Assembly: GCA_949290475.1 (NCBI GenBank)
Contig: CASESB010000044.1
Location: 1-32,432, forward strand
Source of the DNA: an uncultured Bacillota bacterium
GTDB taxonomy: Bacteria; Bacillota; Clostridia; Peptostreptococcales; Anaerovoracaceae
Length of the DNA stretch: 32,432 nt
Direction of reading: 5' to 3'
The position numbers were made by a program, and so were the translations under genes. The notes below the pieces were generated by a model. That model did not search any database, was not told the origin of the DNA, and saw only the letters and a program-made list of their open reading frames with translations. Positions 1 to 8,505 of the stretch are shown piece by piece (the stretch's first letter is position 1; each line of letters opens with the position of its first letter).

Positions 1-473
1 AACCCGGAAAATCTCGCTTATTGTGATTTGAAGCTGGCTAAAAGAGAATTTCAGACCGCAAAAGTCTCGCCTTTTGTTTTATCGCTGCCAGCGAAAGAGA
101 AAATGGGAAATTTTGCCATGGAAGCAGTGCCTTTTCTGGCCTGTAAATGGGTGTTTTTGAAGAAAAAACAGGTGAGAAAACACTTGATTCTCTTGGAAAT
201 CGGTGATTTTGCGAATTAGCGAGATTTTCCCGGTCAAAAATTCTCTTGGAAATGGAGGAAATTTGAAAAAAGCGAGAATCTCCCGATTCCAGCGCCTTCT
301 CGCAGGCATTTTGCTGCCTGCTCGAACCAGCGGCTGCGTCGCCTCGCTCGCAGCCTTCCTTCTCGCAGGCATTTTTCTGCCTGCTCGAACCAGCGGCGGC
401 TCGTCAGTCCACCGGACTGATTTGCTCCACGCTCGCGCCCTTTCGGGTTCGAGTCCCTACTGATTCTATGCCG
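1..473. other. Repeat-rich noncoding region left of the tRNA
   Basis: No convincing gene lies here; the open frames have no ribosome binding site and no recognisable protein. Several short repeats are visible. A 13-bp inverted repeat (GGAAAATCTCGCT at 6-18 and its complement at 218-230) brackets the first 230 bases. A 14-bp direct repeat ATTCTCTTGGAAAT occurs at 187-200 and 240-253. Two 40-bp direct repeats follow (separate entry). At 445-458 the plus strand carries GGGTTCGAGTCCCT, identical to the T-arm of the tRNA-Arg that lies in the opposite orientation at 525-538. The region reads as eroded, tRNA-proximal DNA. Confidence 0.6.
295..397. repeat. Two 40-bp direct repeats with internal hairpins
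   Basis: Copies at 295-334 and 358-397 match at all but one position and are offset by 63 bp. Each holds a 7-bp palindrome GCAGGCA / TGCCTGC with a 6-nt loop, followed by CTCGAACCAGCGGC, whose complement contains the tRNA T-loop-like string GTTCGAG. The same GCAGGCA/TGCCTGC palindrome recurs at 22161-22182 in another spacer. The function is unknown. Confidence 0.75.
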
Positions 474-514
474 CACAACAAAACGGCACCCCTTCCAGGT
501 GCCGTTTTGTTGTG
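474..514 (-). terminator. Terminator after tRNA-Arg
   Basis: A 17-bp perfect stem (474-490 with 498-514, 7-nt loop) has a GC-rich core ACGGCACC/GGTGCCGT flanked by A and T runs, so it can work in both directions. On the minus strand it directly follows the tRNA; the last stem bases overlap the encoded CCA end (513-515). Confidence 0.8.
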
Positions 515-589
515 GCGCGCCATAAGGGACTCGAACCCCTAACCTTCGCATTCGTAGTGCGCGACTCTATCCAATTGAGCTAATGGCGC
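513..589 (-). tRNA. tRNA-Arg (anticodon ACG)
   Basis: Read on the minus strand this 77-nt sequence has an acceptor stem GCGCCAT/ATGGCGC, discriminator G and an encoded CCA. It also has a D-arm GCTC...GAGT, an anticodon loop CTACGAA with anticodon ACG, and a T-arm GGGG-TTCGAGT-CCCT. The ACG anticodon reads CGN arginine codons after deamination of A34 to inosine. The outermost pair of the anticodon stem appears to be a G-A mismatch. It is transcribed from its own promoter at 634-663 and ends at the hairpin at 474-514. Confidence 0.93.
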
Positions 590-594
590 ATAGC

Positions 595-628
595 CTGTCG
601 AGCTGTTTCTGTTTCACCGGCTCGACAG
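595..628 (-). other. Leader hairpin upstream of tRNA-Arg
   Basis: A perfect 9-bp inverted repeat (CTGTCGAGC at 595-603, GCTCGACAG at 620-628, 16-nt loop) lies between the -10 box and the 5' end of the tRNA. No U-run follows, so it is not a classical terminator. It could be a processing or stability element of the precursor, or a leftover 3' structure of the thiI transcript. Confidence 0.55.
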
Positions 629-633
629 TAAAA

Positions 634-663
634 ATTATACACTATCACACCGCTTCATGTCAA
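634..663 (-). promoter_or_regulatory. Sigma-A promoter of tRNA-Arg
   Basis: On the minus strand TTGACA (658-663) and TATAAT (634-639) are both perfect consensus hexamers, separated by 18 bp. It lies immediately after the thiI stop codon, so the tRNA is transcribed independently of thiI. Confidence 0.88.
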
Positions 664-669
664 AGCATA

Positions 670-1860
670 TTATGCCTGAGACGGAAATATATCTATTATC
701 TCCTCCGCCTCTACGGCCGCGTCTATCAATGCCTCGCAGTCGAGCTTGCTCTCTGACACCAGTATCCTCTCGAGCTTCGGCTTCGTCACCGGATGCTTTG
801 GCAGAAATACCGTGCAGCAGTCCTCATAAGGCTGTATAGACGTCTCGTACGTGCCGATCTCCTGAGCCTTATCCATGATATCCACCTTGTCCATCGCGAT
901 CAAAGGCCTCATCACCGGCATCGTCACGGAAGCGTCGGTAACTACCAGGGCTTCAGCAGTCTGACTGGCGACCTGCCCCAGATTTTCACCTGTTATCAGC
1001 ATACCGCAGCCCGTTTTTTCGGCGATCCTCTGCGCTATCCTCATCATGAAACGCCGCACGAGTATCGTGGTCTCGTCCTCCGGACAGTTCTGTACGATCT
1101 GCTCCTGTATCGGCAGCAGGTTTATCACATGCAGCTTGAACCTGCCGCAATAAGTAGCCACGATCGACGCCAGCTCCTCCACCTTTTCCTGGGCTCTCTG
1201 GCTCGTATAAGGATAGGAGTGAAAATGTACGGCTTCTATCATCATTCCCCTCTTAGCCATCATCCATGTGGCTACGGGTGAATCTATGCCGCCCGAAAGC
1301 AGCGACAGACCCTTGCCGTTCGTTCCCAGAGGAAGTCCTCCAAAGCCCTGTATCTTATCCTGATATATATACGACCTGTCGTGTCTTACATCGACAAAGA
1401 GCAGGCAGTCGGGATTATGGACGTCTACCCGCAGGACCTTGCATCCCTTAAGTACGGCAGCGCCTATCTGCCTTCCTATATCGGGGGATTTTACCGGGAA
1501 CGTCTTATCGGCTCTCTTCGCCTCCACCTTAAACGTTTTAACTCCGCGCTCCTCTATGGCCTCCAGCATATAAGCTACGGCAGCCTCTCCTATGGCCTCC
1601 ATCGTGCTCTCGCACTCCACAGCAGGGCTGATCGAGGCCACGCCGAACACTTTGGATATCTCCTTTATTATCGCCTGCTTATCCAGGCTTTTATCGGCTC
1701 TGACGAATATCAGCCCTTCGTGGCGTCTGACGCTCACGCCGTCGAATTTCTTCAGCAGCTTCTTTATGCGCTCTACCAGCATGCGCTCAAAATACGGCTT
1801 GTTCATGCCCTTGAGCGCCACTTCTCCGCACCTGACTATAAAAATATGTTCATCGTTCAC
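670..1860 (-). CDS. thiI: tRNA 4-thiouridine synthetase ThiI
   Basis: ThiI adenylates U8 of tRNA and transfers persulfide sulfur to give s4U; in many bacteria it also supplies sulfur for the thiamine thiazole. The 396-residue protein has an N-terminal ferredoxin-like/THUMP region (about residues 1-165) and a PP-loop ATP pyrophosphatase domain with SGGIDSP starting near residue 189. The C-terminal rhodanese domain of enterobacterial ThiI is absent, as is usual in Bacillota, so persulfide must come directly from a partner desulfurase. That partner is the gene just upstream at 1914-3077. The start is GTG at 1860, preceded by AAGGGGTG about 7 nt away. It is co-transcribed with the desulfurase across a 53-nt gap. 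Confidence 0.95.
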   Translation of the reverse strand: MNDEHIFIVRCGEVALKGMNKPYFERMLVERIKKLLKKFDGVSVRRHEGLIFVRADKSLDKQAIIKEISKVFGVASISPAVECESTMEAIGEAAVAYMLEAIEERGVKTFKVEAKRADKTFPVKSPDIGRQIGAAVLKGCKVLRVDVHNPDCLLFVDVRHDRSYIYQDKIQGFGGLPLGTNGKGLSLLSGGIDSPVATWMMAKRGMMIEAVHFHSYPYTSQRAQEKVEELASIVATYCGRFKLHVINLLPIQEQIVQNCPEDETTILVRRFMMRIAQRIAEKTGCGMLITGENLGQVASQTAEALVVTDASVTMPVMRPLIAMDKVDIMDKAQEIGTYETSIQPYEDCCTVFLPKHPVTKPKLERILVSESKLDCEALIDAAVEAEEIIDIFPSQA

Positions 1861-1913
1861 TTTTGTCCACCCCTTAACGATTTCTTGCGTTTTATGTTCT
1901 ATCCGTCTTCCGT

Positions 1914-3077
1914 CTATCTGAAGCTCCCCAGCTTCCTGAATCTCTTCACGGCCGCCGTGACTCTATCTATAACTACATCTATCTCTTCCATGTCATTCAT
2001 ATGCCCAAAGCTGAATCTGAGCGTGCCTTCGATCTCCTTATCCTTCAGTCCCATCGCCTTCAGGACATGACTCTGGCCTCTCTTGTTCGATGAGCAGGCT
2101 GAACCGGTAGACACATATATCCCGTCCTGCTCGAGCGTATGCAGCAAGACCTCGCCCCTCGTGCCCAGAAAAGATATGCTGAGAACCGATCCGCAGCAGC
2201 TGCCCGCCGAATCGCCGCTCTCCTCCGGACTGTTGATCACAATGTCTTCAAGGCTGTCTTTAAGTCCCTGCATGAGGCGCTCGCGCATCCTGCTCATGGC
2301 CTCCAGGCTTTCCCGCCTCTGCTCCGTCACGATTCCGGCCGCTGTGCCGAATCCCGTTATCGCCGGCACGTTCTCCGTCCCAGACCTTTCTCCGGACTCC
2401 TGGCCGCCTCCCAGTATATACGCCGGCAGGTGCACGCCGTTTCTCACGTATACGGCGCCTATGCCCTTCGGACCGTGTATCTTATGACCGCTGACCGATA
2501 CGATATCCGCCTCGCCGCAAAGGCTGAGTTTACCGAAGCTCTGCACGGCATCGCAGTGAAACAGCCCCGGAGACTTCCTGCGTTTCATGATCTCTCTGAC
2601 GCGCTCTACCGGCATCACCGTCCCGGTTTCATTGTTGACATGCATCATGCTCACCAGTATGGTCTTATCGTCTATAGCCGCCTCCAGCGCCTCCATATTG
2701 AGCCTGCAGTTCCTGTCCACACCTACGTATACTACATCAAAGCCCCTGTTCTCCAGCGCCCTGCAGCACTCGAGAACGGCCGGATGCTCCACCGCCGTAG
2801 TCACGATCCTGTTGCCTCTGCGCTTTAACGCCTCGACGGCTCCAAAAATCGCCATGTTGTCGGATTCCGTGCCTCCCGAGGTAAAGATGATCTTACCCTC
2901 ATGAAGCCCCATTGCCCGCTGCACGCTCCTGCGCGCTTCCTTTATTGCCTTTTCGCTGTCGACTCCCAGCTGGTAAAGCGAGGACGGATTGCCGTAAAAC
3001 TCCTCCATGTACTTCACCATGTTCTCCGTGACCTCCGGGAACTGCCTCGTCGTAGCGCTGTTGTCCAAATAGATCAT
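1914..3077 (-). CDS. Cysteine desulfurase (NifS/IscS family)
   Basis: This PLP enzyme removes sulfur from cysteine as a protein-bound persulfide and passes it to an acceptor. The 387 residues begin with YLDNSATT. His98 stacks on the cofactor, Lys199 in SGHKIHGPKG forms the Schiff base, and Cys328 in STGSACSS is the catalytic cysteine. No iscU or iscR neighbour is present. The gene sits directly before thiI, the same arrangement as the dedicated nifZ-thiI pair of Bacillus, so its main job is probably sulfur delivery for s4U in tRNA rather than general Fe-S assembly. The start ATG has AGGAGAG 7 nt upstream. Confidence 0.93.
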   Translation of the reverse strand: MIYLDNSATTRQFPEVTENMVKYMEEFYGNPSSLYQLGVDSEKAIKEARRSVQRAMGLHEGKIIFTSGGTESDNMAIFGAVEALKRRGNRIVTTAVEHPAVLECCRALENRGFDVVYVGVDRNCRLNMEALEAAIDDKTILVSMMHVNNETGTVMPVERVREIMKRRKSPGLFHCDAVQSFGKLSLCGEADIVSVSGHKIHGPKGIGAVYVRNGVHLPAYILGGGQESGERSGTENVPAITGFGTAAGIVTEQRRESLEAMSRMRERLMQGLKDSLEDIVINSPEESGDSAGSCCGSVLSISFLGTRGEVLLHTLEQDGIYVSTGSACSSNKRGQSHVLKAMGLKDKEIEGTLRFSFGHMNDMEEIDVVIDRVTAAVKRFRKLGSFR

Positions 3078-3109
3078 ATTGCTCTCCTGCGCCGTTTTTC
3101 TTCACGGCA

Positions 3110-3136
3110 TAAAAGAGGCGGATCAAATCCGCCTCT
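3110..3136 (-). terminator. Terminator after rny
   Basis: A perfect 10-bp stem (3114-3123 with 3127-3136) has a 3-nt loop and is followed on the minus strand by TTTTAT. It lies 14 nt after the rny stop codon. The U-run is short, so some read-through into the cysteine desulfurase and thiI genes is likely. Confidence 0.7.
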
Positions 3137-3149
3137 GCTTCATCTCTCT

Positions 3150-4694
3150 TTATTTCGCGTAATCCACGGCTCTCGTCTCCCTTACGACGTTTACCTTGAT
3201 CTGACCCGGATACTCGAGCTCGGATTCGATCTTCTTGGAGATATCTCTTGCCAGAAGTACGATATCGTCGTCGCTGACTTCATCCGGCTTGGCGATTATC
3301 CTTATCTCGCGTCCGGCCTGTATCGCAAACGATCTCTCGACTCCCTCCGTAGTATTCGCGATTTCCTCCAGCTTCTGGAGCCTCTTGATATACGATTCAA
3401 GCGTTTCGCGCCTTGCTCCCGGCCTTGCAGCCGACAGAGCGTCTGCCGCCGCTATCAGCACCGCCTCGGTGGATTTAGGCTCGTAATCTCCGTGATGAGC
3501 CGCCATGCCGTTTATCACCGACTCGGATTCCTTGTACTTTCTGAGCACCTCGATACCGATGTCCACGTGGGTTCCTTCTCTTTCGTGGTCCAGAGCCTTT
3601 CCTATATCGTGGAGCAGGCCTGCACGCTTCGCCAGCGTCGTATCGAGCCCCAGCTCGCCGGCCATCAGCCCCGAAAGATGCGCCACCTCGATCGAATGCT
3701 TGAGTACGTTCTGTCCGTATGACGTTCTGTACTTCAGTCTTCCCAGCAGCTTTATCAGCTCAGGATGCAGATTGTGTATGCCGACCTCGAACGTGGCCTG
3801 TTCGCCCTCTTCCTTGATTATGGCGTTGACCTCCTTCTCAGCCTTGTGCACCATTTCCTCTATCCTTGCCGGATGTATCCTGCCGTCGACGATGAGCTTC
3901 TCAAGAGCTATCCTGGCGACCTCTCTCCTCACCGGATCGAAACCGGAGAGTATTACGGCCTCCGGAGTATCGTCTATTATGAGGTCGATACCGGTCAGCG
4001 TTTCTATCGCTCTGATGTTTCTTCCTTCTCGACCTATGATCCTGCCCTTCATCTCGTCGTTAGGCAGCGGCACTACGGACACGGTGGATTCGGCGACATG
4101 ATCGGCCGCACATCGCTGTATAGCGCCGGTTATGATCTCCTTGGCCTTCTTGTCGGCTTCGTCCTTGGCCTTGCTCTCTATCTCCTTGTAAAGCAAAGCT
4201 GCGTCGTTTCTCGCCTCTCTCTCCACCTTCTGCAGTATTATCTCACGCGCCTGTTCTACGGAATAACCGGAGATCTTCTCCAGCTCATCCATCTGCTGCT
4301 TGCGCAGCTTTTCCATCTCCTGCTGTTTGTTGGAGATGCTTTTTTCCTTATTTGTGATGCTTTCTTCTTTCTTCTCAATATTTTCAAGCTTTCTGTCTAT
4401 TGCTTCTTCCTTCTGCACGAGTCTTCTTTCAGACTTCTGTATCTCATTCCTTCTTTCCCTTATCTCTCTTTCGGCATCGTTTCTCTGTCTGTGAACCTCC
4501 TCCTTCGCCTCCAGGATCTTCTCCTTCTTGAGCGTCTCCGCTCTGTTCTCGGCATCGAGTATGAGGTTCTTAGCTTTTTGCTCGGCGTTCCCTATGGTCT
4601 TTTCACCGATGGATTTTCTCAATATATATCCAACCAGCAGCCCGATTACGAGGGCGACCAGTCCAACAATAACCGGTATAACTATCTCAGCCAT
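3150..4694 (-). CDS. rny: Ribonuclease Y
   Basis: RNase Y is the membrane-anchored endoribonuclease that starts bulk mRNA decay in many Bacillota. The 514-residue protein has the standard order. A single N-terminal transmembrane segment (residues about 4-25, ending in LLVGYILRK) is followed by a long charged coiled coil (about 30-195). A KH RNA-binding domain contains [12 protein letters not shown], and a metal-dependent HD domain has the signature LLHDIGKA, followed by AAHHGD. The start ATG follows GGAGG. The gene has its own strong promoter (4810-4838) and terminator (3110-3136). No competence or recA gene is adjacent in this window. Confidence 0.96.
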   Translation of the reverse strand: MAEIVIPVIVGLVALVIGLLVGYILRKSIGEKTIGNAEQKAKNLILDAENRAETLKKEKILEAKEEVHRQRNDAEREIRERRNEIQKSERRLVQKEEAIDRKLENIEKKEESITNKEKSISNKQQEMEKLRKQQMDELEKISGYSVEQAREIILQKVEREARNDAALLYKEIESKAKDEADKKAKEIITGAIQRCAADHVAESTVSVVPLPNDEMKGRIIGREGRNIRAIETLTGIDLIIDDTPEAVILSGFDPVRREVARIALEKLIVDGRIHPARIEEMVHKAEKEVNAIIKEEGEQATFEVGIHNLHPELIKLLGRLKYRTSYGQNVLKHSIEVAHLSGLMAGELGLDTTLAKRAGLLHDIGKALDHEREGTHVDIGIEVLRKYKESESVINGMAAHHGDYEPKSTEAVLIAAADALSAARPGARRETLESYIKRLQKLEEIANTTEGVERSFAIQAGREIRIIAKPDEVSDDDIVLLARDISKKIESELEYPGQIKVNVVRETRAVDYAK

Positions 4695-4809
4695 TGATCA
4701 TCCTCCTTTTTTTATTTTGTTTTCAAGTCTATAATCAACTCAAAGTCACTTGATAAATATCAATTAATCACATAAAAATAATGATAATTAATTAAAAGCA
4801 CACAGTATT

Positions 4810-4838
4810 ATTATAGACTTTTTTGGTTAACCAGTCAA
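4810..4838 (-). promoter_or_regulatory. Sigma-A promoter of rny
   Basis: The minus strand shows TTGACT (4833-4838), a 17-bp spacer and a perfect TATAAT (4810-4815). Transcription would begin near 4803, leaving a 5' leader of about 110 nt that is AT-rich and has no obvious riboswitch. Confidence 0.87.
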
Positions 4839-4850
4839 GGAAATGACATG

Positions 4851-4874
4851 AAAAACCCCGGCGCGCGGCCGGGG
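4851..4874 (-). terminator. Terminator after the MinD-like gene
   Basis: A 7-bp all-GC stem (CCCCGGC 4856-4862 with GCCGGGG 4868-4874, 5-nt loop) is followed on the minus strand by five T residues (4855-4851). It separates the MinD-like gene from the rny promoter. Confidence 0.88.
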
Positions 4875-4893
4875 CAATGATCTTCTCCTTGCT

Positions 4894-4927
4894 GTCGTAC
4901 TGTCTCTCACGTCGTACCGTCTCTCAC
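4894..4927. repeat. 17-bp tandem duplication over the stop codon of the MinD-like gene
   Basis: GTCGTACTGTCTCTCAC (4894-4910) is followed directly by GTCGTACCGTCTCTCAC (4911-4927), with one difference. The second unit contains the TGA stop (4924-4926) of the MinD-like gene. The frame beyond the stop stays open through the duplicated part and encodes a charged extension. Confidence 0.85.
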
Positions 4928-5649
4928 AGCAGCTCCAGGATCTTATCGGTTATATCCTGAAAATTCTTCTCTATATATGTTCCCTGCTTGCATACTATAG
5001 GCAGTCCCTTGTTCGTAGAGATATGAATGTTGTCGTCATCCTGTATGATCCCCACTACCGGTTCGTTGAACATATTGAGGATCGTCATCAGATCCGGCAC
5101 CAGTCCCGAACGCATCAGCTCCACCTTCACCTTGTTGATGATGAAGCACGTATCCGTTACGCCCTTGCTGCGCAGGTATCTGTCCGTAACATCAGCATCC
5201 CTGAGCGACGCCGCCTCCGGCTCGGTGACTATCACCACTCTGTCAGCGGCCGCGGCTCCCACGTCCAGCATATCGCCTATGCCCGCAGGACAGTCGACGA
5301 TGATATAGTCGAAATATCGGGAGAGCTTGTCGCAGAGCACTTTCATGTGCAGCGGCGTGATATCACGGTCGTCGCGCATAGGAGATGCCGCCATGAAATA
5401 CAGCGTCTCAAAGCCGTCAACTCTTATCATGGCTTTCTTTATCCGGCATATACCGGATATGACGTCCATGATATTATAGACGACCTTGTTCTCCATACCC
5501 AGGTATATATCCAGGTTCCTCATGCCCATATCAAGATCCATGAGCATGACACGCTTGCCCCTCTGAGCCAGTATGGCTCCCAGGTTCACCGTGACCATGG
5601 TCTTACCGGTACCTCCTTTGCCTGATGAAATCAAGATGACTTTTCCCAT
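4924..5649 (-). CDS. MinD-like P-loop ATPase (ParA/MinD superfamily)
   Basis: The 241-residue protein has the deviant Walker A motif SSGKGGTGKT at residues 8-17. It also has the MinD-type switch I stretch LMDLDMGMRNLDIYLGMEN and a Walker B-like IIVDCPAGIG. These match MinD more closely than ParA or FlhG. It ends at DITDKILELL without the C-terminal amphipathic membrane-targeting helix of MinD, and no minC or minE is adjacent, so a true division-site role is doubtful. A spatial regulator acting with an unseen partner is equally possible. The start is ATG 5649, which has GGAGAG 8 nt upstream; the longer TTG start at 5691 has no ribosome binding site. Confidence 0.85.
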   Translation of the reverse strand: MGKVILISSGKGGTGKTMVTVNLGAILAQRGKRVMLMDLDMGMRNLDIYLGMENKVVYNIMDVISGICRIKKAMIRVDGFETLYFMAASPMRDDRDITPLHMKVLCDKLSRYFDYIIVDCPAGIGDMLDVGAAAADRVVIVTEPEAASLRDADVTDRYLRSKGVTDTCFIINKVKVELMRSGLVPDLMTILNMFNEPVVGIIQDDDNIHISTNKGLPIVCKQGTYIEKNFQDITDKILELL

Positions 5650-5831
5650 TCCAAAATCTCTCCGTACTTTCCGCAGCTCCTTTTTTATCAAAAATGCTAT
5701 GCTACTATTCTAATAGTTAAGTTAGCCTATAATCCACTTCAAAGTCAAGGCAATAAATGGTTATTTTGCGATTTTTCTCATATTTTTTCGTTTGCTTCAC
5801 ACAAACAGTCTTCGTTTCGGAGCAAAATACA

Positions 5832-6509
5832 TCACATCATCCCCCGCGCCCTCATGCTCACATAGCGCCCGTCTCCGATGATTATATGATCCAGCACCGG
5901 GATCCCCAGAAGCTCTCCCGCCTCAGTAAGTCTTTTTGTCGTCTCTATATCAGCTGCGCTCGGCTGCGGATCACCCGACGGATGATTGTGTATGAATATG
6001 ACAGAACCCGCACTGCGCCTCACCGCATCTACGAACACCTCGCGCGGATGCGTAGCGCTCGAGCACAGATCTCCTACTGACACCTCGACCTCGCCGATGA
6101 TCTCGCCCTTAACGTTTATCAGCAGGCAGAGAAAATGCTCCTTCCTGTAATATCGCATCTTCTCCATGAATATGTCGGCAACATCTGCCGAACGCTCTAT
6201 CCTCAGGATCTCCTGCCGCGGCACAGCCGCGATCCTCTTGCCTAGCTCCACCGCCGCCAGTATCTCGCAGGCCTTGGCTCTGCCTATGCCCTTGAGACGG
6301 CAGAGCTCCTCCGGTCTGCACTGAGCAAGGAATCTTATGCCCTCGCTGTCCATTGATAATACCTCGGAAGCAAGCTCCAGCGCCGATTTCCCGCCGCTGC
6401 CACTGCCGATCAGTATGGCCAGTATCTCCGTCGTGGAAAGGCTCTCCTTGCCGTCGCGCAGCAGCTTTTCCCTCGGCTTTTCACTGGCCGGCATGCTCTT
6501 GATGTTCAT
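5832..6509 (-). CDS. radC: RadC family JAB/MPN-domain protein
   Basis: The 225-residue protein has an N-terminal helix-hairpin-helix region (LKGIGRAKACEILAAVELGKR) and a C-terminal RadC JAMM metalloprotease-like domain with HNHPSGDPQPS plus a later Asp. The chromosomal RadC family has unknown activity; the historic link to DNA repair rests on a mis-mapped allele. The start is ATG 6509, preceded by AAAGGAGAGAG; the frame continues 13 codons further upstream without a ribosome binding site. A monocistronic unit with its own promoter at 6539-6567 is likely. I found no clear terminator behind it. Confidence 0.93.
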   Translation of the reverse strand: MNIKSMPASEKPREKLLRDGKESLSTTEILAILIGSGSGGKSALELASEVLSMDSEGIRFLAQCRPEELCRLKGIGRAKACEILAAVELGKRIAAVPRQEILRIERSADVADIFMEKMRYYRKEHFLCLLINVKGEIIGEVEVSVGDLCSSATHPREVFVDAVRRSAGSVIFIHNHPSGDPQPSAADIETTKRLTEAGELLGIPVLDHIIIGDGRYVSMRARGMM

Positions 6510-6538
6510 ATATCTCTCTCCTTTCTCAGGATAGGGAT

Positions 6539-6567
6539 ATATTACCATATATTTACATGTTTTCCAA
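6539..6567 (-). promoter_or_regulatory. Probable promoter of radC
   Basis: The minus strand shows TTGGAA (6562-6567), 17 bp, then TAATAT (6539-6544). Each hexamer is close to but not at the sigma-A consensus. Confidence 0.55.
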
Positions 6568-6598
6568 CTATTTTATCGTGCCGTCAGGCGGCCGCACG

Positions 6599-7843
6599 CT
6601 ATTTTAGACTGTGTATGAAAAGTCCGCTGCCCAGCTTTGGCTCGAACCATGTGGACTTCGGCGGCATTACCATATCGTTGTCCGATACTCTCAGAAGATC
6701 CTCTACGTCTACGGGATAAACGGCAAACGCCACCTTCATATCGCTGTCCGCCCTCTTCTTGAGCTCCTCCAGACCGCGGATGCCGCCCACGAAATCTATT
6801 CTCTTATCGGTACGCGGATCCTTTATTCCCAGTATCGGATCGAAGATGTTGTTCTGCAGGATGGCCACATCCAGCGAATCTATCACGTGATCCGGGATTA
6901 TATCGCTGCCGGCCTCGAGTCTGTACCATCTCCCTGAAAGATACATCGAGAAAACGTGCTTATGCTCCGGATGATATATATCCTCTCCCATATCTCTGAC
7001 CGTGAATCCGGCAGCCTTGATCTTCTCGATGAACTCATCCTCCGACAATCCGTTGAGATCCTTTATGACCCTGTTGTAATCGAAGATCTTCAGGTCGCCG
7101 GCCGGGAAGATCGCCGCCATGAAAAAGTTGAACTCTTCGTCGCCCGCGTATCCCGGATGCTCATCGCGCCTCTTGATTCCCACCTTGCAGGCCGAAGCGC
7201 TCCTGTGATGACCGTCGGCTATATACAGAGCCGGGATCTCCGCGAACAGAGCCGTGAGCTTTTCCGTCAGCGCCGCATCGTCTATCACCCACAGTATATG
7301 ACGTATGCCGTCGTCTGCTGTGATATCGTATACGGGATAATGGCTCTCGACAAATCCATTCACTATATCCCTTATCCTGCTGTCATCCCTGTACGTCAGG
7401 AATACGGGCTCCGTATCGGCATCGCATACATCGAAATGGTTTATCCTGTCCTGCTCCTTTTCAACTCTGGTGAACTCGTGCTTCTTGATGGTGTTATCCA
7501 GATATTCATCGACAGACACGCAGCCGACTATTCCGGTCTGCACTCTGCCGTCCATTATTTCCCTGTAGATATAGAGAGCAGGCTTTCCCTCCTGTATGAA
7601 CACGCCCTTCTTCAGGTTATCCGCTATGTTGTCTCTGGCCTTTTCATATACCGATCTGTCATACGGATCCTCCTGCTGCGGCAGATCTATCTCGGATCTG
7701 CATATGTGGAGAAAGCTGTATGGATTACCCTCCGCCATCTCAGCAGCCTCTTTTCTGTTCATCACGTCATACGGCAGCGACATCACTTTTTCGGCATATT
7801 CCGCTGCAGGTCTAATCGCTTTAAAAGGTTTTACTGTAGCCAT
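6599..7843 (-). CDS. DUF1015 family protein
   Basis: The 414-residue soluble protein belongs to the DUF1015 family, recognised by the N-terminal pattern VKPFKAIRP, the central IADGHHR motif and the C-terminal MPPKSTWFEPKL followed by GLFIH. No biochemical function is established for the family. Its first base overlaps the last base of the cmk stop codon (TAATG), and its ribosome binding site GGAG lies inside the end of cmk, so it is translationally coupled to cmk. The link with nrdR and cmk suggests expression alongside nucleotide metabolism, but this is only positional. Confidence 0.88.
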   Translation of the reverse strand: MATVKPFKAIRPAAEYAEKVMSLPYDVMNRKEAAEMAEGNPYSFLHICRSEIDLPQQEDPYDRSVYEKARDNIADNLKKGVFIQEGKPALYIYREIMDGRVQTGIVGCVSVDEYLDNTIKKHEFTRVEKEQDRINHFDVCDADTEPVFLTYRDDSRIRDIVNGFVESHYPVYDITADDGIRHILWVIDDAALTEKLTALFAEIPALYIADGHHRSASACKVGIKRRDEHPGYAGDEEFNFFMAAIFPAGDLKIFDYNRVIKDLNGLSEDEFIEKIKAAGFTVRDMGEDIYHPEHKHVFSMYLSGRWYRLEAGSDIIPDHVIDSLDVAILQNNIFDPILGIKDPRTDKRIDFVGGIRGLEELKKRADSDMKVAFAVYPVDVEDLLRVSDNDMVMPPKSTWFEPKLGSGLFIHSLK

Positions 7844-8493
7844 TATCTTATCTCCTTTATCATCTTCTCTGTAACTTCATCTATCGAAAGCCCCGTCGAA
7901 TCTATCTCCACGGCGTCTTCGGTCTTTATCAGCGGGTTGAGCTTGCGCGTTGTATCTCTGTGATCGCGTTCCTTTATATCCGCCAGCACCTGCTCGAAGG
8001 TAACATCCTCGCCCTTTCCCACGAGCTCCTCGTATCTCCTCTGAGCCCTCTCTTCAGGCGATGCTGTCAGGAAAAACTTGTATTCCGCATCCTTGAGGAC
8101 GTTGCTCCCTATGTCTCTGCCGTCCATGATGACGCTTTTCTTGGCGCCCATGCCCCTCTGTATTTCCACCAGCTTCGCTCTCACTGCCGGCAGCGCCGAA
8201 CATACGGATGCGGCTCTGGACATCTCCGGCGTCCTTATCACATCGCTGACCACTCTGCCGTCGAGGATGATATCTCCCCTGACGAAATCGATATCCGTAT
8301 CCTTCAGCATGGACTCCAGCCTTTCCGTATCACCGGCGTCTATACCCTCCACGCTCATCTTATATCCTATGGCTCTGTACATAGCCCCCGTATCTATATA
8401 ATCTATCCCCAGTCTTTTCGCCACCGCCTTGGCTATCGTGCTTTTGCCCGCGCCGCTCGGCCCGTCGACTGCTATCCTCATCAGTTTGTTCAT
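7843..8493 (-). CDS. cmk: Cytidylate kinase
   Basis: CMP/dCMP kinase phosphorylates CMP and dCMP with ATP in the cytosol. The 216-residue protein opens with the P-loop DGPSGAGKSTIAK. It has the family's YIDTGAMYRAI substrate-binding segment, the VIMDGRDIGSNV motif and the LID arginines in SPEERAQRRYEEL. Length is typical. The start ATG follows GGAG by 9 nt. It lies 12 nt after nrdR and overlaps the DUF1015 gene by one base, so nrdR-cmk-DUF1015 form one operon. This couples CMP kinase to the regulator of ribonucleotide reductase. Confidence 0.96.
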   Translation of the reverse strand: MNKLMRIAVDGPSGAGKSTIAKAVAKRLGIDYIDTGAMYRAIGYKMSVEGIDAGDTERLESMLKDTDIDFVRGDIILDGRVVSDVIRTPEMSRAASVCSALPAVRAKLVEIQRGMGAKKSVIMDGRDIGSNVLKDAEYKFFLTASPEERAQRRYEELVGKGEDVTFEQVLADIKERDHRDTTRKLNPLIKTEDAVEIDSTGLSIDEVTEKMIKEIR

Positions 8494-8505
8494 GATGCCC
8501 TTCTC

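Noticed and set aside
380-470. A second tRNA gene on the plus strand
   Set aside because: A T-arm-like string is present at 445-458, but no acceptor stem, D-arm or anticodon arm can be formed around it.
5650-5691. Longer N-terminus of the MinD-like protein from TTG at 5691
   Set aside because: There is no ribosome binding site before the TTG, and a good GGAGAG stands 8 nt before ATG 5649 where the family fold begins.
5692-5760. Promoter of the MinD-like gene
   Set aside because: TTGACT is present on the minus strand but the hexamer at 17-18 bp is far from TATAAT, so I could not support a specific site.
6570-6598. Terminator after the DUF1015 gene
   Set aside because: A GC-rich GCCG/CGGC hairpin is possible but no U-run follows on the minus strand.
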